The notes: generated by a model from the letters alone, not told the origin. 22,764 bases of DNA from an uncultured Collinsella sp. (GCA_902490365.1 CABUDQ010000037.1:1-22764), one strand, 5' to 3'; counted from the first letter of the stretch, positions 1 to 6,929 are shown. Numbers and translations are program-made.

Positions 1-76
1 CGATTCGGTCGCACGGAGAGCATTTCCCAGTTGACAAAACTATAGGAACACCCCCTGTTCAGATGCTGTGAGGATG

Positions 77-106
77 TTGACAGATTCTTTGCCGCAAGAT
101 TAGACT
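77..106 (+). promoter_or_regulatory. Candidate sigma-70-type promoter for the small gene at 172
   Basis: A TTGACA box (77-82) is followed after 18 bases by TAGACT (101-106). Two inverted repeats flank it: GAACA-N5-TGTTC at 46-60 upstream, and TAAACG-N8-CGTTTA at 114-133 just downstream of the expected start, where a repressor could sit. A second TTGACA at 31-36 has no good -10 partner. The boxes are visible; promoter and operator function are inferred. Confidence 0.45.
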
Positions 107-150
107 CACCGATTAAACGTACTGTATCGTTTAGATAAACAAGCTGTGTC

Positions 151-1809
151 TCACCGATGAAAGGAGATGCCATGACACCGATCGCTCCGCTCAAGATGCT
201 CGTCGCGCCCGCCGCCAAGGCCATCACCCGACTCGGTTCTTCCATGACCTACGACGATGTCCCCTGCGCCGTTGAGGCGCGTTCGGACAGCTGCCCCTAC
301 CTGGGCCACGTTCCCTACTTTGCGCCTAAGCTCGCTTCTGATCCCGAGCACTGCGAGCAGTAATCCAAGACACAGCAAGCGCTGCGCAACTCGCGGCGCT
401 TGCTGTTTTGGTGCAAAGAAACCTGATTCCCTTGCACCAACGCCGGGATTGTCGACGCTTCGGCCGCGGCGCGATATGAGGCGCGAAACCTCGCCCAATA
501 ACAGGCCAATCACTACGCCCGCGAGAATCGGCAACTTTGCCATCTCGGCAGGTGAGCTGTTGAGCGGCACAATCGTAGCAACAATCGAAAGCACGAGCTC
601 CACCACGGGAATCGCAAGCGCCGCCGCGGGCACCTTGCCCTCGAAAGGCGCACGGAACACACGCGAGCGATTATCGTGCTTGCGCAGACGCCAAAACGCT
701 GGAAACATGGGGATATAGCTCATGAGCAGAAAGACGACGTTCATCGAGAAGAAGACCCAAAAGACGTCGGAGCCCTCACCCAGCGGAATCTGGAGCAGCA
801 GCACCAGGCTGGCAAAACAACCGTTAATGAGCGCCGAGCCGTTGGGCATGCCGGTCTTTTTGGACACCAACGCAAAGGGACGCGGCATGTTGCCATGGCG
901 CGCGGCATAGCTCGCTACGTTGTTGACGCCAAAGCTCCAGCAGATCATATTGGCGAACAGCGTCACCAAAAAGGCCACGCCTACGACCATCGTCAGCGAG
1001 TGGGTGCGCCCCACCATAGCGGCGACTGCGTCCACAATGCCCGAATCGAGTGAAAGCTGCTCGGTGGGAACCGCGGCTCCAATGCCAATGCCGCAGATGA
1101 TGTAAATTGCCGCAATGGCAACGCCACCAGCGATAACCGCCTTGGGGATATCGCGCGACGGGTTCTTCATCGTGCTGGCAAAGGTCGCGACCACTTCGAA
1201 GCCCATAAAGTTGAACAGGATAATCGATAGGTACGTCAACGAATTGGTGTCGCCCAGATCTGGAATGAAGGTCTTAAACGACATGTCGTTGGCAAAGCCG
1301 TTATTGCAGGCAAACCAAATGCCGACGATTCCCACCACAGCGGTAATGAGCACCTTGATGACGGCGCCGCCGTCCATAACCCAATCGGCCTCCGCCACCG
1401 GCTGCATTGCCATGACCGTGACGCCCCACACAAAGGCAATCTCGATGGCGATTCGGATCCCGAGTGAAAACTCGATACCCCACACCGCATTAATGACACT
1501 GGGGAACATGCAGGCGATACTTGCCACCCACAGCGGAAAGTTAACCCAGTAGCACCAAGAGCAACGGGCGCCCCAACGGTCGCCCAGGCCCAAGCGAACC
1601 CAATCGTACAGGCCGCCCTCGGAATCAAACGCCGTACCCAGCTCGGCCACCACCAGACCATAGGGAAGCAAAAACGTAATGATAAGGAAGATCCACCAGA
1701 AGAACTGCACGTTGCCCATGGCAGATGCCGGAGCCGCCGCCTCGATGGTAAACACGACGCAGATAACCGAAAGGATGACCTCGATCAGGGAGAACTTTTT
1801 ACCTGCCAT
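151..1809 (-). CDS. APC-superfamily amino acid/polyamine antiporter, AguD-like paralog, 552 aa
   Basis: Integral membrane transporter with about 12 hydrophobic segments, clearly paralogous to the AguD-like antiporter at 4023-5462. Shared stretches include FFWWIFLI.TFLLPYG, SIILFNFMGFEV and the N-terminal EAAAPA motif. The start is the ATG at 1809, which has a GGGGGGAG ribosome binding site six bases upstream. An in-frame ATG at 1902 has no such site and lies in the leader hairpin. Family knowledge suggests exchange of an amino acid or polyamine with its decarboxylated or deiminated product. Position next to aguA suggests agmatine, putrescine or a precursor, but substrate is inferred. Similarity to the paralog ends near residue 454. 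The remaining ~98 residues are an arginine-rich tail that exists only because the frame stays open across the antisense small gene and its terminator. Confidence 0.85.
   Translation of the reverse strand: MAGKKFSLIEVILSVICVVFTIEAAAPASAMGNVQFFWWIFLIITFLLPYGLVVAELGTAFDSEGGLYDWVRLGLGDRWGARCSWCYWVNFPLWVASIACMFPSVINAVWGIEFSLGIRIAIEIAFVWGVTVMAMQPVAEADWVMDGGAVIKVLITAVVGIVGIWFACNNGFANDMSFKTFIPDLGDTNSLTYLSIILFNFMGFEVVATFASTMKNPSRDIPKAVIAGGVAIAAIYIICGIGIGAAVPTEQLSLDSGIVDAVAAMVGRTHSLTMVVGVAFLVTLFANMICWSFGVNNVASYAARHGNMPRPFALVSKKTGMPNGSALINGCFASLVLLLQIPLGEGSDVFWVFFSMNVVFLLMSYIPMFPAFWRLRKHDNRSRVFRAPFEGKVPAAALAIPVVELVLSIVATIVPLNSSPAEMAKLPILAGVVIGLLLGEVSRLISRRGRSVDNPGVGARESGFFAPKQQAPRVAQRLLCLGLLLAVLGIRSELRRKVGNVAQVGAAVRTRLNGAGDIVVGHGRTESGDGLGGGRDEHLERSDRCHGISFHR
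172..363 (+). CDS. Small hypothetical protein, 63 aa
   Basis: I do not recognise this protein. It is supported as a gene by an AAAGGAGA ribosome binding site (160-167) about five bases before the ATG at 172, a good promoter upstream, and a hairpin with a T-run starting ten bases after the stop. The upstream in-frame ATG at 157 lies ahead of the ribosome binding site and is unlikely. The product has no clear signal peptide or membrane segment, a somewhat hydrophobic N-terminal third, and three cysteines in its C-terminal half (PCAVEARSDSC and EHCEQ). The whole gene lies antisense to the 3' end of the AguD-like permease at 151-1809, so one of the two reading frames may be accidental in the overlap. 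Function unknown. Confidence 0.5.
   Translation: MTPIAPLKMLVAPAAKAITRLGSSMTYDDVPCAVEARSDSCPYLGHVPYFAPKLASDPEHCEQ
373..409 (+). terminator. Rho-independent terminator of the small gene
   Basis: A perfect 10-bp stem (CAGCAAGCGC at 373-382, GCGCTTGCTG at 396-405) is followed by TTTT. The T-run is on the + strand only, so it serves the small gene at 172-363. It lies inside the opposite-strand permease reading frame. Confidence 0.7.
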
Positions 1810-1828
1810 GGCATGCTCCCCCCACGGC

Positions 1829-1904
1829 AAAAAGGATGGCATCTGTACCGAAGGCGCAGCCCAAGGTAGGGTTGCAGGCCGCGTCACCGGTACAGGTGCC
1901 ATCC
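1829..1904 (-). promoter_or_regulatory. Attenuator-like terminator in the leader of the AguD-like permease
   Basis: On the minus strand a 17-bp stem (1888-1904 with 1834-1850, one C.A mismatch) is followed directly by TTTTT (1833-1829). An inner stem (1856-1862 with 1869-1875, one mismatch) lies in the loop. The T-run ends only about five bases before the ribosome binding site of the permease (1816-1823), so transcription would stop just ahead of the gene. The 5' arm could alternatively pair with TGCATCC around 1918-1924, giving a candidate anti-terminator. This layout is typical of conditional attenuation (riboswitch, T-box or protein-controlled). I cannot assign a class: the canonical T-box core is not present. 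Confidence 0.6.
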
Positions 1905-1998
1905 CAAAGAGAGGAGAGGATGCAGTTGTTGGACCAACGCTCGCGGAACAGGCGCGTGTAGATAACGATACGCTGGTACATAGATACTCCGACCAAAA

Positions 1999-2104
1999 CG
2001 GCCGCGTTCGCGACCGGAAACTTTCGGCAATTGAAGACGCGTCTGACCTGGGAAATTCAAGCGAACAATTGGCCTAACCCGCAAAAATCCCAGGCCAGAC
2101 GCGT
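1999..2104 (-). other. Structured leader: two hairpins upstream of the permease
   Basis: A 17-bp stem pairs 2037-2053 with 2088-2104 (34-base loop), and an 8-bp stem pairs 1999-2006 with 2009-2016 around a two-base loop. Each has a single non-Watson-Crick pair, and in both it is a G.U wobble only in the minus-strand transcript, the sense of the permease. This suits parts of a structured 5' leader. The bases from 1905 to 1998 show no convincing gene. Confidence 0.45.
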
Positions 2105-2114
2105 ACTCAATCAA

Positions 2115-2152
2115 AGAAAAAAGGCACTCCGATGTGGAGGCAACGGAGTGCC
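2115..2152 (-). terminator. Rho-independent terminator downstream of aguA
   Basis: A perfect 9-bp stem (GGCACTCCG at 2123-2131, CGGAGTGCC at 2144-2152) is followed on the minus strand by TTTTTTCTTT. It lies about 300 bases beyond the aguA stop and probably ends the ptcA-aguD-aguA transcript before the second permease. Confidence 0.7.
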
Positions 2153-2157
2153 CAAAG

Positions 2158-2249
2158 AAAACCCAACCGACCAAGACATCAAGCAAATCAACCATCAATG
2201 CCCCAAGATGGTCCGATTCACCGACCGTCCGATTGATCGGCTGGGTTTT
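2158..2249. repeat. Inverted repeat, 13-base arms
   Basis: AAAACCCAACCGA (2158-2170) faces TCGGCTGGGTTTT (2237-2249), 12 of 13 bases complementary. A smaller palindrome, CCGAT-TG-ATCGG, lies at 2229-2240. The right arm overlaps the outer stem of the next element, so the two folds would be mutually exclusive. Role unknown. Confidence 0.45.
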
Positions 2250-2344
2250 CGAGGTGCCCCAGGTCGCCGCGAAAGAGGAGCGAAGCGTACTTTGGTACGC
2301 GAGCGACGGTTTGAGCGGCGAGATGGGGTGCCTCGGAAAGCCAG
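2241..2344 (+). repeat. Cloverleaf-like palindromic element A
   Basis: Nested stems: an outer stem (2241-2250 with 2335-2344, one mismatch), a main stem (2251-2270 with 2315-2334), and an inner hairpin GCGTAC-TTTG-GTACGC (2285-2300). The main stem contains a tandem T.G/G.T wobble (2255-2256 with 2329-2330) and a two-by-two internal loop (2262-2263 against 2322-2323). It is related to element B 112 bases on, sharing the inner core GAGGAGCGNAGCGTAC and the arm motifs AGGTGC and GTGCCT. Wobbles form only if the + strand is the folded strand. Confidence 0.7.
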
Positions 2345-2351
2345 ACGTTTA

Positions 2352-2458
2352 CTCGGCGTGCTCAGGTGCGCCAGATTGGCGCGAACGAGGAGCGTAGCGT
2401 ACTGACGCTACGTAAGCGACGAGTGAACGCCAAGGTGGCGTGCCTGAGTTACGCCGAG
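2352..2458 (+). repeat. Cloverleaf-like palindromic element B
   Basis: Same architecture as element A: an outer stem (2352-2360 with 2450-2458), a main stem (2361-2381 with 2428-2448) and an inner hairpin CGTAGCGT-ACTG-ACGCTACG (2393-2412). The tandem wobble (2367-2368 with 2441-2442) and the two-by-two internal loop (2374-2375 against 2434-2435) are at the same places as in A. Several paired positions differ from A on both sides so that pairing is kept. The outer right arm covers the last codons and the stop of aguA. Confidence 0.7.
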
Positions 2459-3654
2459 GGCTCCTGCTGGGTAATGCAGTGGATATTGCCGCCGCCGAAG
2501 ACGACCTGCTCGGACTGAACGCCGACGCACTTGTAGACGCCCTCGCCCCAGACCTCGTCATAGATCTTCTGGAGCGTGTCAACGGCCAGCTGGTCGTTCT
2601 CGTCGCCGTACTGCGGGACGATAACGCCGTGGTTGGTGACCAGGTAGTTCATGTAGGAGGCGATCAGCGGCTCGTCGGGAACGCGCGGCTCGGCGTTCTC
2701 GTCGGCGTCGATGGTGTCGCAGGAAGCCTGGTCCATGAACAGCGGGTTCACGGGCATGCAGAGCTTGTAGACCTTCATCTTGCGGCCCTTGGCGTCAACG
2801 GCGTTGGAGAGGGTCTCGTAGGCAGCGTGGCACTGCTCGTAGAACGGATACTCGGGATCGTCGGTCCAGATGCAGGCCATGACGCCCGGGGCGATGAACG
2901 TGGCGACGTCATCGATGTGGCCGTTGGTCTCCTCGGGGTCGATGCCCTCCTTGACCCAGATGACCTTCTCGACACCCAGGTAATCCTTGAGGTGCTCGTC
3001 CATGTAGGCGCGAAGCTCCTCGCTCCAGGGCTCAAACTTCTTGTGGTACTTGGGCCAGATGGACTCGGGATCCTCTTCCTCCTCCAGGACCGCAGAGCAG
3101 GTGCGGCCCGGGGAAAGCAGGCACTGGTCGGTCACGACAAGGGTACCCTCGCCGTCGACGGTGATGGAGCCGCCCTCGAGGATCATGTCATCGGGACGAT
3201 AGCGACGGCAGCCGGAGAGCTCGGCCATCTTAAGGGCGATCTGCTCGTCCTTGTCCCACGGGAAATAAAGGCCGTCGACGAGACCACCGTAGGCGTTGAA
3301 GTGCCAGTGGTTGGCGCGCTTCTCGCCCTTGCCGTTGATGACGTAGGTGGCGGCGGTATCGCGGAACCAAGCGTCATCGGTGGTCATCTCGATAACGGTG
3401 ACGTTCTCGTCGTTCTCGAAGACGGCCTTGCAGTTGGCGTAGTCGGCCTGGTTGGCGCACATGGTGACCGGGGTGAACTCGGCGATGGTGCGAGCGATGG
3501 CGGCATACTGCTTCTGAGCCGGCTTGGCGCCGTGGGCCCAAGTGTCGGTGCGGTGGGGCCAGCCCATCCACACGCGATCCTGCGGGGCAAACTCAGCAGG
3601 CATAAAGAAGCCGTCGGCCTTGGGAGTGGACTCGGACTCGGTGATCGTACGCAT
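2449..3654 (-). CDS. aguA: Agmatine deiminase (agmatine iminohydrolase), 401 aa
   Basis: Cytoplasmic enzyme of the guanidino-group-modifying fold that hydrolyses agmatine to N-carbamoylputrescine and ammonia. The family landmarks are present in order: WMGWPHRTDTW (29-39), DDAWFRDT (93-100), LEGGSITVDGEGT (159-171), ETNGHIDD (242-249) and the catalytic cysteine in GGGNIHCITQQ (Cys393). The start at 3654 is set by a GGAGGA ribosome binding site seven to eight bases upstream. The protein is somewhat longer than the usual ~365-380 residues; an acidic insertion around 188-215, after SPGR, accounts for part of this. It is last in the ptcA-aguD-aguA series and separated from aguD by a long structured spacer. 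The stop codon lies inside palindromic element B. Confidence 0.95.
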   Translation of the reverse strand: MRTITESESTPKADGFFMPAEFAPQDRVWMGWPHRTDTWAHGAKPAQKQYAAIARTIAEFTPVTMCANQADYANCKAVFENDENVTVIEMTTDDAWFRDTAATYVINGKGEKRANHWHFNAYGGLVDGLYFPWDKDEQIALKMAELSGCRRYRPDDMILEGGSITVDGEGTLVVTDQCLLSPGRTCSAVLEEEEDPESIWPKYHKKFEPWSEELRAYMDEHLKDYLGVEKVIWVKEGIDPEETNGHIDDVATFIAPGVMACIWTDDPEYPFYEQCHAAYETLSNAVDAKGRKMKVYKLCMPVNPLFMDQASCDTIDADENAEPRVPDEPLIASYMNYLVTNHGVIVPQYGDENDQLAVDTLQKIYDEVWGEGVYKCVGVQSEQVVFGGGNIHCITQQEPSA

Positions 3655-4022
3655 AAGATTTCCTCCAAATCGAACGATCGCTTGCTGCGGGCGGGTTACC
3701 CGCAGCCTAAAACCAAGAGATGGTAGGCGCCCGTTCCCCGGCAAAGGTCGGGGCGCCCGGTGCCGGTTTTCACGGAATCGCACCGGCAAGCGACGACGTA
3801 ACCAAGTGCGCGGAGACAAAACGCACGAAGGATACGGAAGAGAGATTGGGGTGGGCGGTGGCTACCGGAGCTATCGCTCACACCCACCCCGGGGGAATGG
3901 TTAGCAAACCTGTCGCTTGGACACGCCTCCGAAGAGGCTAGAGTGCCCGGAGTCGGGAGCGACAAGCCCGACGAAGCGCGCGTTGGTACACGAGGAGGGT
4001 TGGAGCCCCAGAACCGGGTGCT
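3655..4022 (-). other. Structured aguD-aguA spacer, 368 bases, no gene
   Basis: No credible coding frame is present. Visible hairpins are CTGCGGG/CCCGCAG (3685-3691, 3699-3705), just ahead of the aguA ribosome binding site; a GC-rich stem-loop at 3726-3757; CCGGT/ACCGG within about 3763-3786; and GGGGTGGG/CCCACCCC (3848-3855, 3883-3890). None is followed by a good T-run on the minus strand. The spacer could hold a processing or stability element, or a promoter for aguA, but nothing decides between these. Confidence 0.4.
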
Positions 4023-5462
4023 CTAGTTCTCCTCGGCCTCGGCGGCCTCCTCAGCGAGACGCTGGGCTGCGAGCTCAGGGGTCAGACCCTTGTACTCGGT
4101 CTCGCGGCCCTTAGCGCTGACGACGCGGACGACCTCGCCGATGAGCACGAGCACGATGAAGATAACGATCATCGGGACCTTGTCGCCAATTTCAGCAGCG
4201 GAGAACGGGATCAGCGTGGCAACGATGGCAAGAACCAGCTCGATGCAGGGGATGGCCAGCATGACCTTCATCATGGCGCCCTTAAACGGGAACGTGAAGA
4301 TGCGCTCACGGTTGGGGTCGTTCTTACGAAGGTTGAGGAACGCCGGGAACATCGGGATGTAGGTCAACAGCAGGAAGACGACAGAGGTGCCAAAGAGCAT
4401 CCAGAAGACACCGTTGGAGATGGCGTCGATGGGAACGAGCTGCAGGCACAGCACCAGGGAGGCAACGACAGCGTTGACCAGGTTGGCGCCGTTGGGCATA
4501 TCGTCGTCAGAGATCATCGAGGCGAAGACCTTGGGCATGTTGCCGTGCTCGGCAGCGTAGCGAGCAACGGAGTTAACGCCGAAGGACCAAGCGGCCATGT
4601 TTGCGAACAGGGTGATCAGGAAGGCGATGCAGATGACCTTAAAGATCATGGAGTCGCCCACCATGGTCTGGACTGCGACAATCATGCCAAAGTCGGGGTC
4701 GATGGAATCGGCCGGCACAGCAGCGCCGATGCCAAAGCCAGCGAACAGGTAGATCACGGCGATGGACAGGCCACCAACGATGATAGCCTTGGGGATATCG
4801 CGAGCGGGATCGGCCATATCGTCGGTCATGGTGCAGATGACCTCGAAGCCCATGAAGTTAAAGATGATGATCGACAGGTAACCGAGAGCGTTGGTGTTGG
4901 TGAGCTCGGGCAGGAAGGTGGCGGCGGACATGTCGTTCGCAAAACCGTTCTCCATGGCATACCAAATGCCCAGAGCGCCGACGATAACGGCAACGGCGAC
5001 CTTGATGATGGCGCCTCCGTTAAGGACCCACTCGGAGTCGGCCGCCTTTGAGCGGCCCATAAGGTAGACGATCCACACAAAGGCAAGTTCGATACCCATC
5101 TTGGCGACCAAGTTGAACTCGACGCCAAAGGCCATGCCCAGGATGTCGGGGAACATGGTAGCCAGCGAGGCGATCCACAGCGGGTAGTTGACCCAGTAGT
5201 AATACGAGATGCGGGCGCCCCATTTGTCGCCCAGGCCATCGCGTACCCAGTCGTAAATGCCGCCCTCGCCGTCATAGGTGGTACCGAGCTCGGCGACAAC
5301 CATGCCGTAGGGAAGCAGGAAGGTCAGGATCAGGAAGATCCACCAGAAGAACTGCTGGTTGCCAATGGCAGCAGCAGGAGCGGCGGCCTCGCAAACGAAG
5401 ACGACGCAGATGATGGTCGAAATGACCGTCAAAAAGGAAAGCTTTTTCTTTCCGTCGCTCAT
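4023..5462 (-). CDS. aguD: Agmatine/putrescine antiporter, APC superfamily, 479 aa
   Basis: Integral membrane exchanger with about 12 hydrophobic segments, expected to import agmatine and export putrescine. The sequence shows the APC pattern, with an N-terminal segment containing EAAAPAAAIGNQQFFWW, YDWVRDGLGDKWG, IIIFNFMGFEV around the middle and an acidic C-terminal tail. The start at 5462 has AAGGAG seven bases upstream. The substrate assignment rests on its position between ptcA and aguA, as in known aguBDAC operons. Its paralog at 151-1809 shares most of the fold but not the tail. A related glutamate or amino acid antiporter function cannot be ruled out from sequence alone. Confidence 0.88.
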   Translation of the reverse strand: MSDGKKKLSFLTVISTIICVVFVCEAAAPAAAIGNQQFFWWIFLILTFLLPYGMVVAELGTTYDGEGGIYDWVRDGLGDKWGARISYYYWVNYPLWIASLATMFPDILGMAFGVEFNLVAKMGIELAFVWIVYLMGRSKAADSEWVLNGGAIIKVAVAVIVGALGIWYAMENGFANDMSAATFLPELTNTNALGYLSIIIFNFMGFEVICTMTDDMADPARDIPKAIIVGGLSIAVIYLFAGFGIGAAVPADSIDPDFGMIVAVQTMVGDSMIFKVICIAFLITLFANMAAWSFGVNSVARYAAEHGNMPKVFASMISDDDMPNGANLVNAVVASLVLCLQLVPIDAISNGVFWMLFGTSVVFLLLTYIPMFPAFLNLRKNDPNRERIFTFPFKGAMMKVMLAIPCIELVLAIVATLIPFSAAEIGDKVPMIVIFIVLVLIGEVVRVVSAKGRETEYKGLTPELAAQRLAEEAAEAEEN

Positions 5463-5493
5463 GATGAGCTCCTTCGCTCAGTCTTGGACAGAT

Positions 5494-5568
5494 CCGAGGC
5501 CCAAGGTACTAAGGCAATTGCTTGAGCCTCGGTGAGCGGGCGACAGGAGACGAGCATCCGCCGCCCGC
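5494..5568 (-). other. Two hairpins in the ptcA-aguD spacer
   Basis: CCGAGGC (5494-5500) pairs with GCCTCGG (5526-5532), extended by CAAG/CTTG inside. GCGGGCG (5536-5542) pairs with CGCCCGC (5562-5568). Neither has a T-run on the minus strand, so they look like intercistronic stabilising or processing structures rather than terminators. Confidence 0.4.
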
Positions 5569-5594
5569 AAACGTGCTTTTAGGCGCCTTGGGGC

Positions 5595-6668
5595 TTAGAG
5601 CTGCTCGAGAGCCTCGAGAGCGGCGTGAAGCTCGGCCTTGGCGGAGTACTCGACACCCTCGTCGTTGAGCGGGGTGCGCTTGCCCAGGGCAGCGAGGAGA
5701 GCACGGATGGAGTGCTTGCGGTTCTCGGCCTCGACCCAGCACAGGGAGCGCTCGGGATCGTCCATAACCTCGTCGACGACTTCCTCGTTGCGAGTGGCCG
5801 GCAGGCAGTGCATGAACTTGGAGTTGGGGCCGGCGAAGTTCATCATGTCCATGGTGACCTGATACTTGGGGTAGAACACGTCCATGTAGTTCTCGCCCGA
5901 GACCTCCTCGTCGTACAGGCCATACCACACGTCGGTGTAGATGAAGTCGGCGCCCTTGATGCACTCGATGTCGTCGGAGATGACGACGGAGCCGCCGGAG
6001 ACCTTGCAGTTCTCCTCGGCGATGGCCATCATCTGCTTGCCGAACTCGGCGCGCTCCTCAACGGTGCCAACGTGCAGGCCGCCGTCGGGGATCTGGTGGC
6101 CCCTGGGTCCAAACTGGACAAACTTCATGCCGACCTTGGAGGCGATGAACATGAGGGAGACGCAGACCTGGGTGGCGTCGCCGATGAAGGCCAGGGTGCA
6201 GTCCTCGATCTTCTTGCCCTCGGGGAGGTTCTCGAGCATGGTCATGAGGTCGCCCATCTCCTGCGTGGGATGGTTGAACTCGGACATGCCATTGATGACG
6301 GGCACGGCGGAACCCTTGGCGAGGCCGACGACGTCCTTGTGACGGTCAACGCGAGCCATCATGATGTCGAGCAGGTCGCCCATGACGCGAGCGGTGTCGC
6401 CCAGGGACTCGTGGCCACCGAGCTGAATGGTGCCAGGGCCATAGAACTGAGCGTGGCCGCCGAGGTCGCACATGGCGGTCTCGAAGGAAAGACGGGTGCG
6501 GGTGGAAACCTGCTGGAAGATCATGCCAAGGCTCTGGTTGCGGAGCAGGTGCGGATAATAGCCGTCAACCTTGATGGCCTTCTTCATTGCCAGGCCAAGA
6601 TCCTCGATAGCCAGGATCTGCTCTTTGGTGAAGTCGTTGGTGTCGATGAAATCCTTAGGCAGTGCCAT
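5595..6668 (-). CDS. ptcA: Putrescine carbamoyltransferase, 357 aa
   Basis: Cytoplasmic transcarbamylase that phosphorolyses N-carbamoylputrescine to putrescine and carbamoyl phosphate. Carbamoyl-phosphate binding residues are in QQVSTRTRLSFE (STRTR at 55-59) and HPTQEMGDL (133-141), and the second-substrate loop HCLPATRNEE is at 287-296. The phrase FYGPGTIQLGGHES is typical of putrescine rather than ornithine carbamoyltransferases, and the operon context agrees. Length is close to the usual ~340. The start at 6668 has an AAAGGAAA site about seven bases upstream; a longer in-frame extension to 6749 lacks one. First gene of the minus-strand unit, divergent from the LuxR-type regulator. Confidence 0.92.
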   Translation of the reverse strand: MALPKDFIDTNDFTKEQILAIEDLGLAMKKAIKVDGYYPHLLRNQSLGMIFQQVSTRTRLSFETAMCDLGGHAQFYGPGTIQLGGHESLGDTARVMGDLLDIMMARVDRHKDVVGLAKGSAVPVINGMSEFNHPTQEMGDLMTMLENLPEGKKIEDCTLAFIGDATQVCVSLMFIASKVGMKFVQFGPRGHQIPDGGLHVGTVEERAEFGKQMMAIAEENCKVSGGSVVISDDIECIKGADFIYTDVWYGLYDEEVSGENYMDVFYPKYQVTMDMMNFAGPNSKFMHCLPATRNEEVVDEVMDDPERSLCWVEAENRKHSIRALLAALGKRTPLNDEGVEYSAKAELHAALEALEQL

Positions 6669-6809
6669 GTCGATTTCCTTTCCGCCGGTCTTGCCGACTA
6701 TTACTATGAGGCGCTCGAACATCACGCCTCGTGTTGACAAGACCATCATTCACCCGTATGCAATTTTTACCTAGTTTATTCGGGATTAAAGACCCTTCAC
6801 GGAGTTACA

Positions 6810-6861
6810 CCCCCTCTAAACCAATATAAACCCGCAGGTCAAGAGTTTACAGGGGGTTTAC
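6810..6861. promoter_or_regulatory. Candidate regulator-binding array upstream of ptcA
   Basis: Four half-sites form a symmetric array: CTAAAC (6816-6821) and ATAAAC (6826-6831) in one direction, and GTTTAC (6845-6850) and GTTTAC (6856-6861) in the other, spaced 10 and 11 bases, one helical turn. The outer context is also inverted: CCCCCTCTAAAC (6810-6821) against GTTTACAGGGGG (6845-6856), 11 of 12 matching. The two GTTTAC copies lie just upstream of the candidate ptcA -35. The divergent LuxR-type regulator is the natural candidate to bind; this is inferred. Confidence 0.5.
6814..6842 (-). promoter_or_regulatory. Candidate promoter of ptcA-aguD-aguA
   Basis: On the minus strand TTGACC (6842-6837) is followed after 17 bases by TTAGAG (6819-6814). 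The -10 is poor, which would fit an activator-dependent promoter. The predicted leader to the ptcA start is about 140 bases and contains short inverted repeats such as GAGGCG/CGCCTC. Confidence 0.35.
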
Positions 6862-6929
6862 CATCTAGAACCGCGAACGGTATACGGCTATGCTGTATCT
6901 CGGCGCCTAATCCGTAATGAAACGAAGGG

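Noticed and set aside
46..60. LexA/SOS box
   Set aside because: GAACA-N5-TGTTC has the wrong spacing for the actinobacterial GAAC-N4-GTTC box and no SOS gene follows.
1810..1904. T-box riboswitch before the second permease
   Set aside because: TGGCACC followed by a terminator looks suggestive, but the rest of the T-box core (ACCGCG) and a recognisable specifier stem are absent. Kept only as an unassigned attenuator.
2241..2458. CRISPR array
   Set aside because: Only two diverged, self-complementary copies, no spacers of uniform size and no cas gene.
2440..3726. Long + strand open frame (about 428 codons) opposite aguA
   Set aside because: It is the mirror of a high-GC gene in the complementary frame, with a Val/Leu/Gly/Asp-rich product, no ribosome binding site and no recognisable domain. 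The same applies to the long frames opposite ptcA (5625-6737), the aldolase (14965-15984) and galT (21763-22494).
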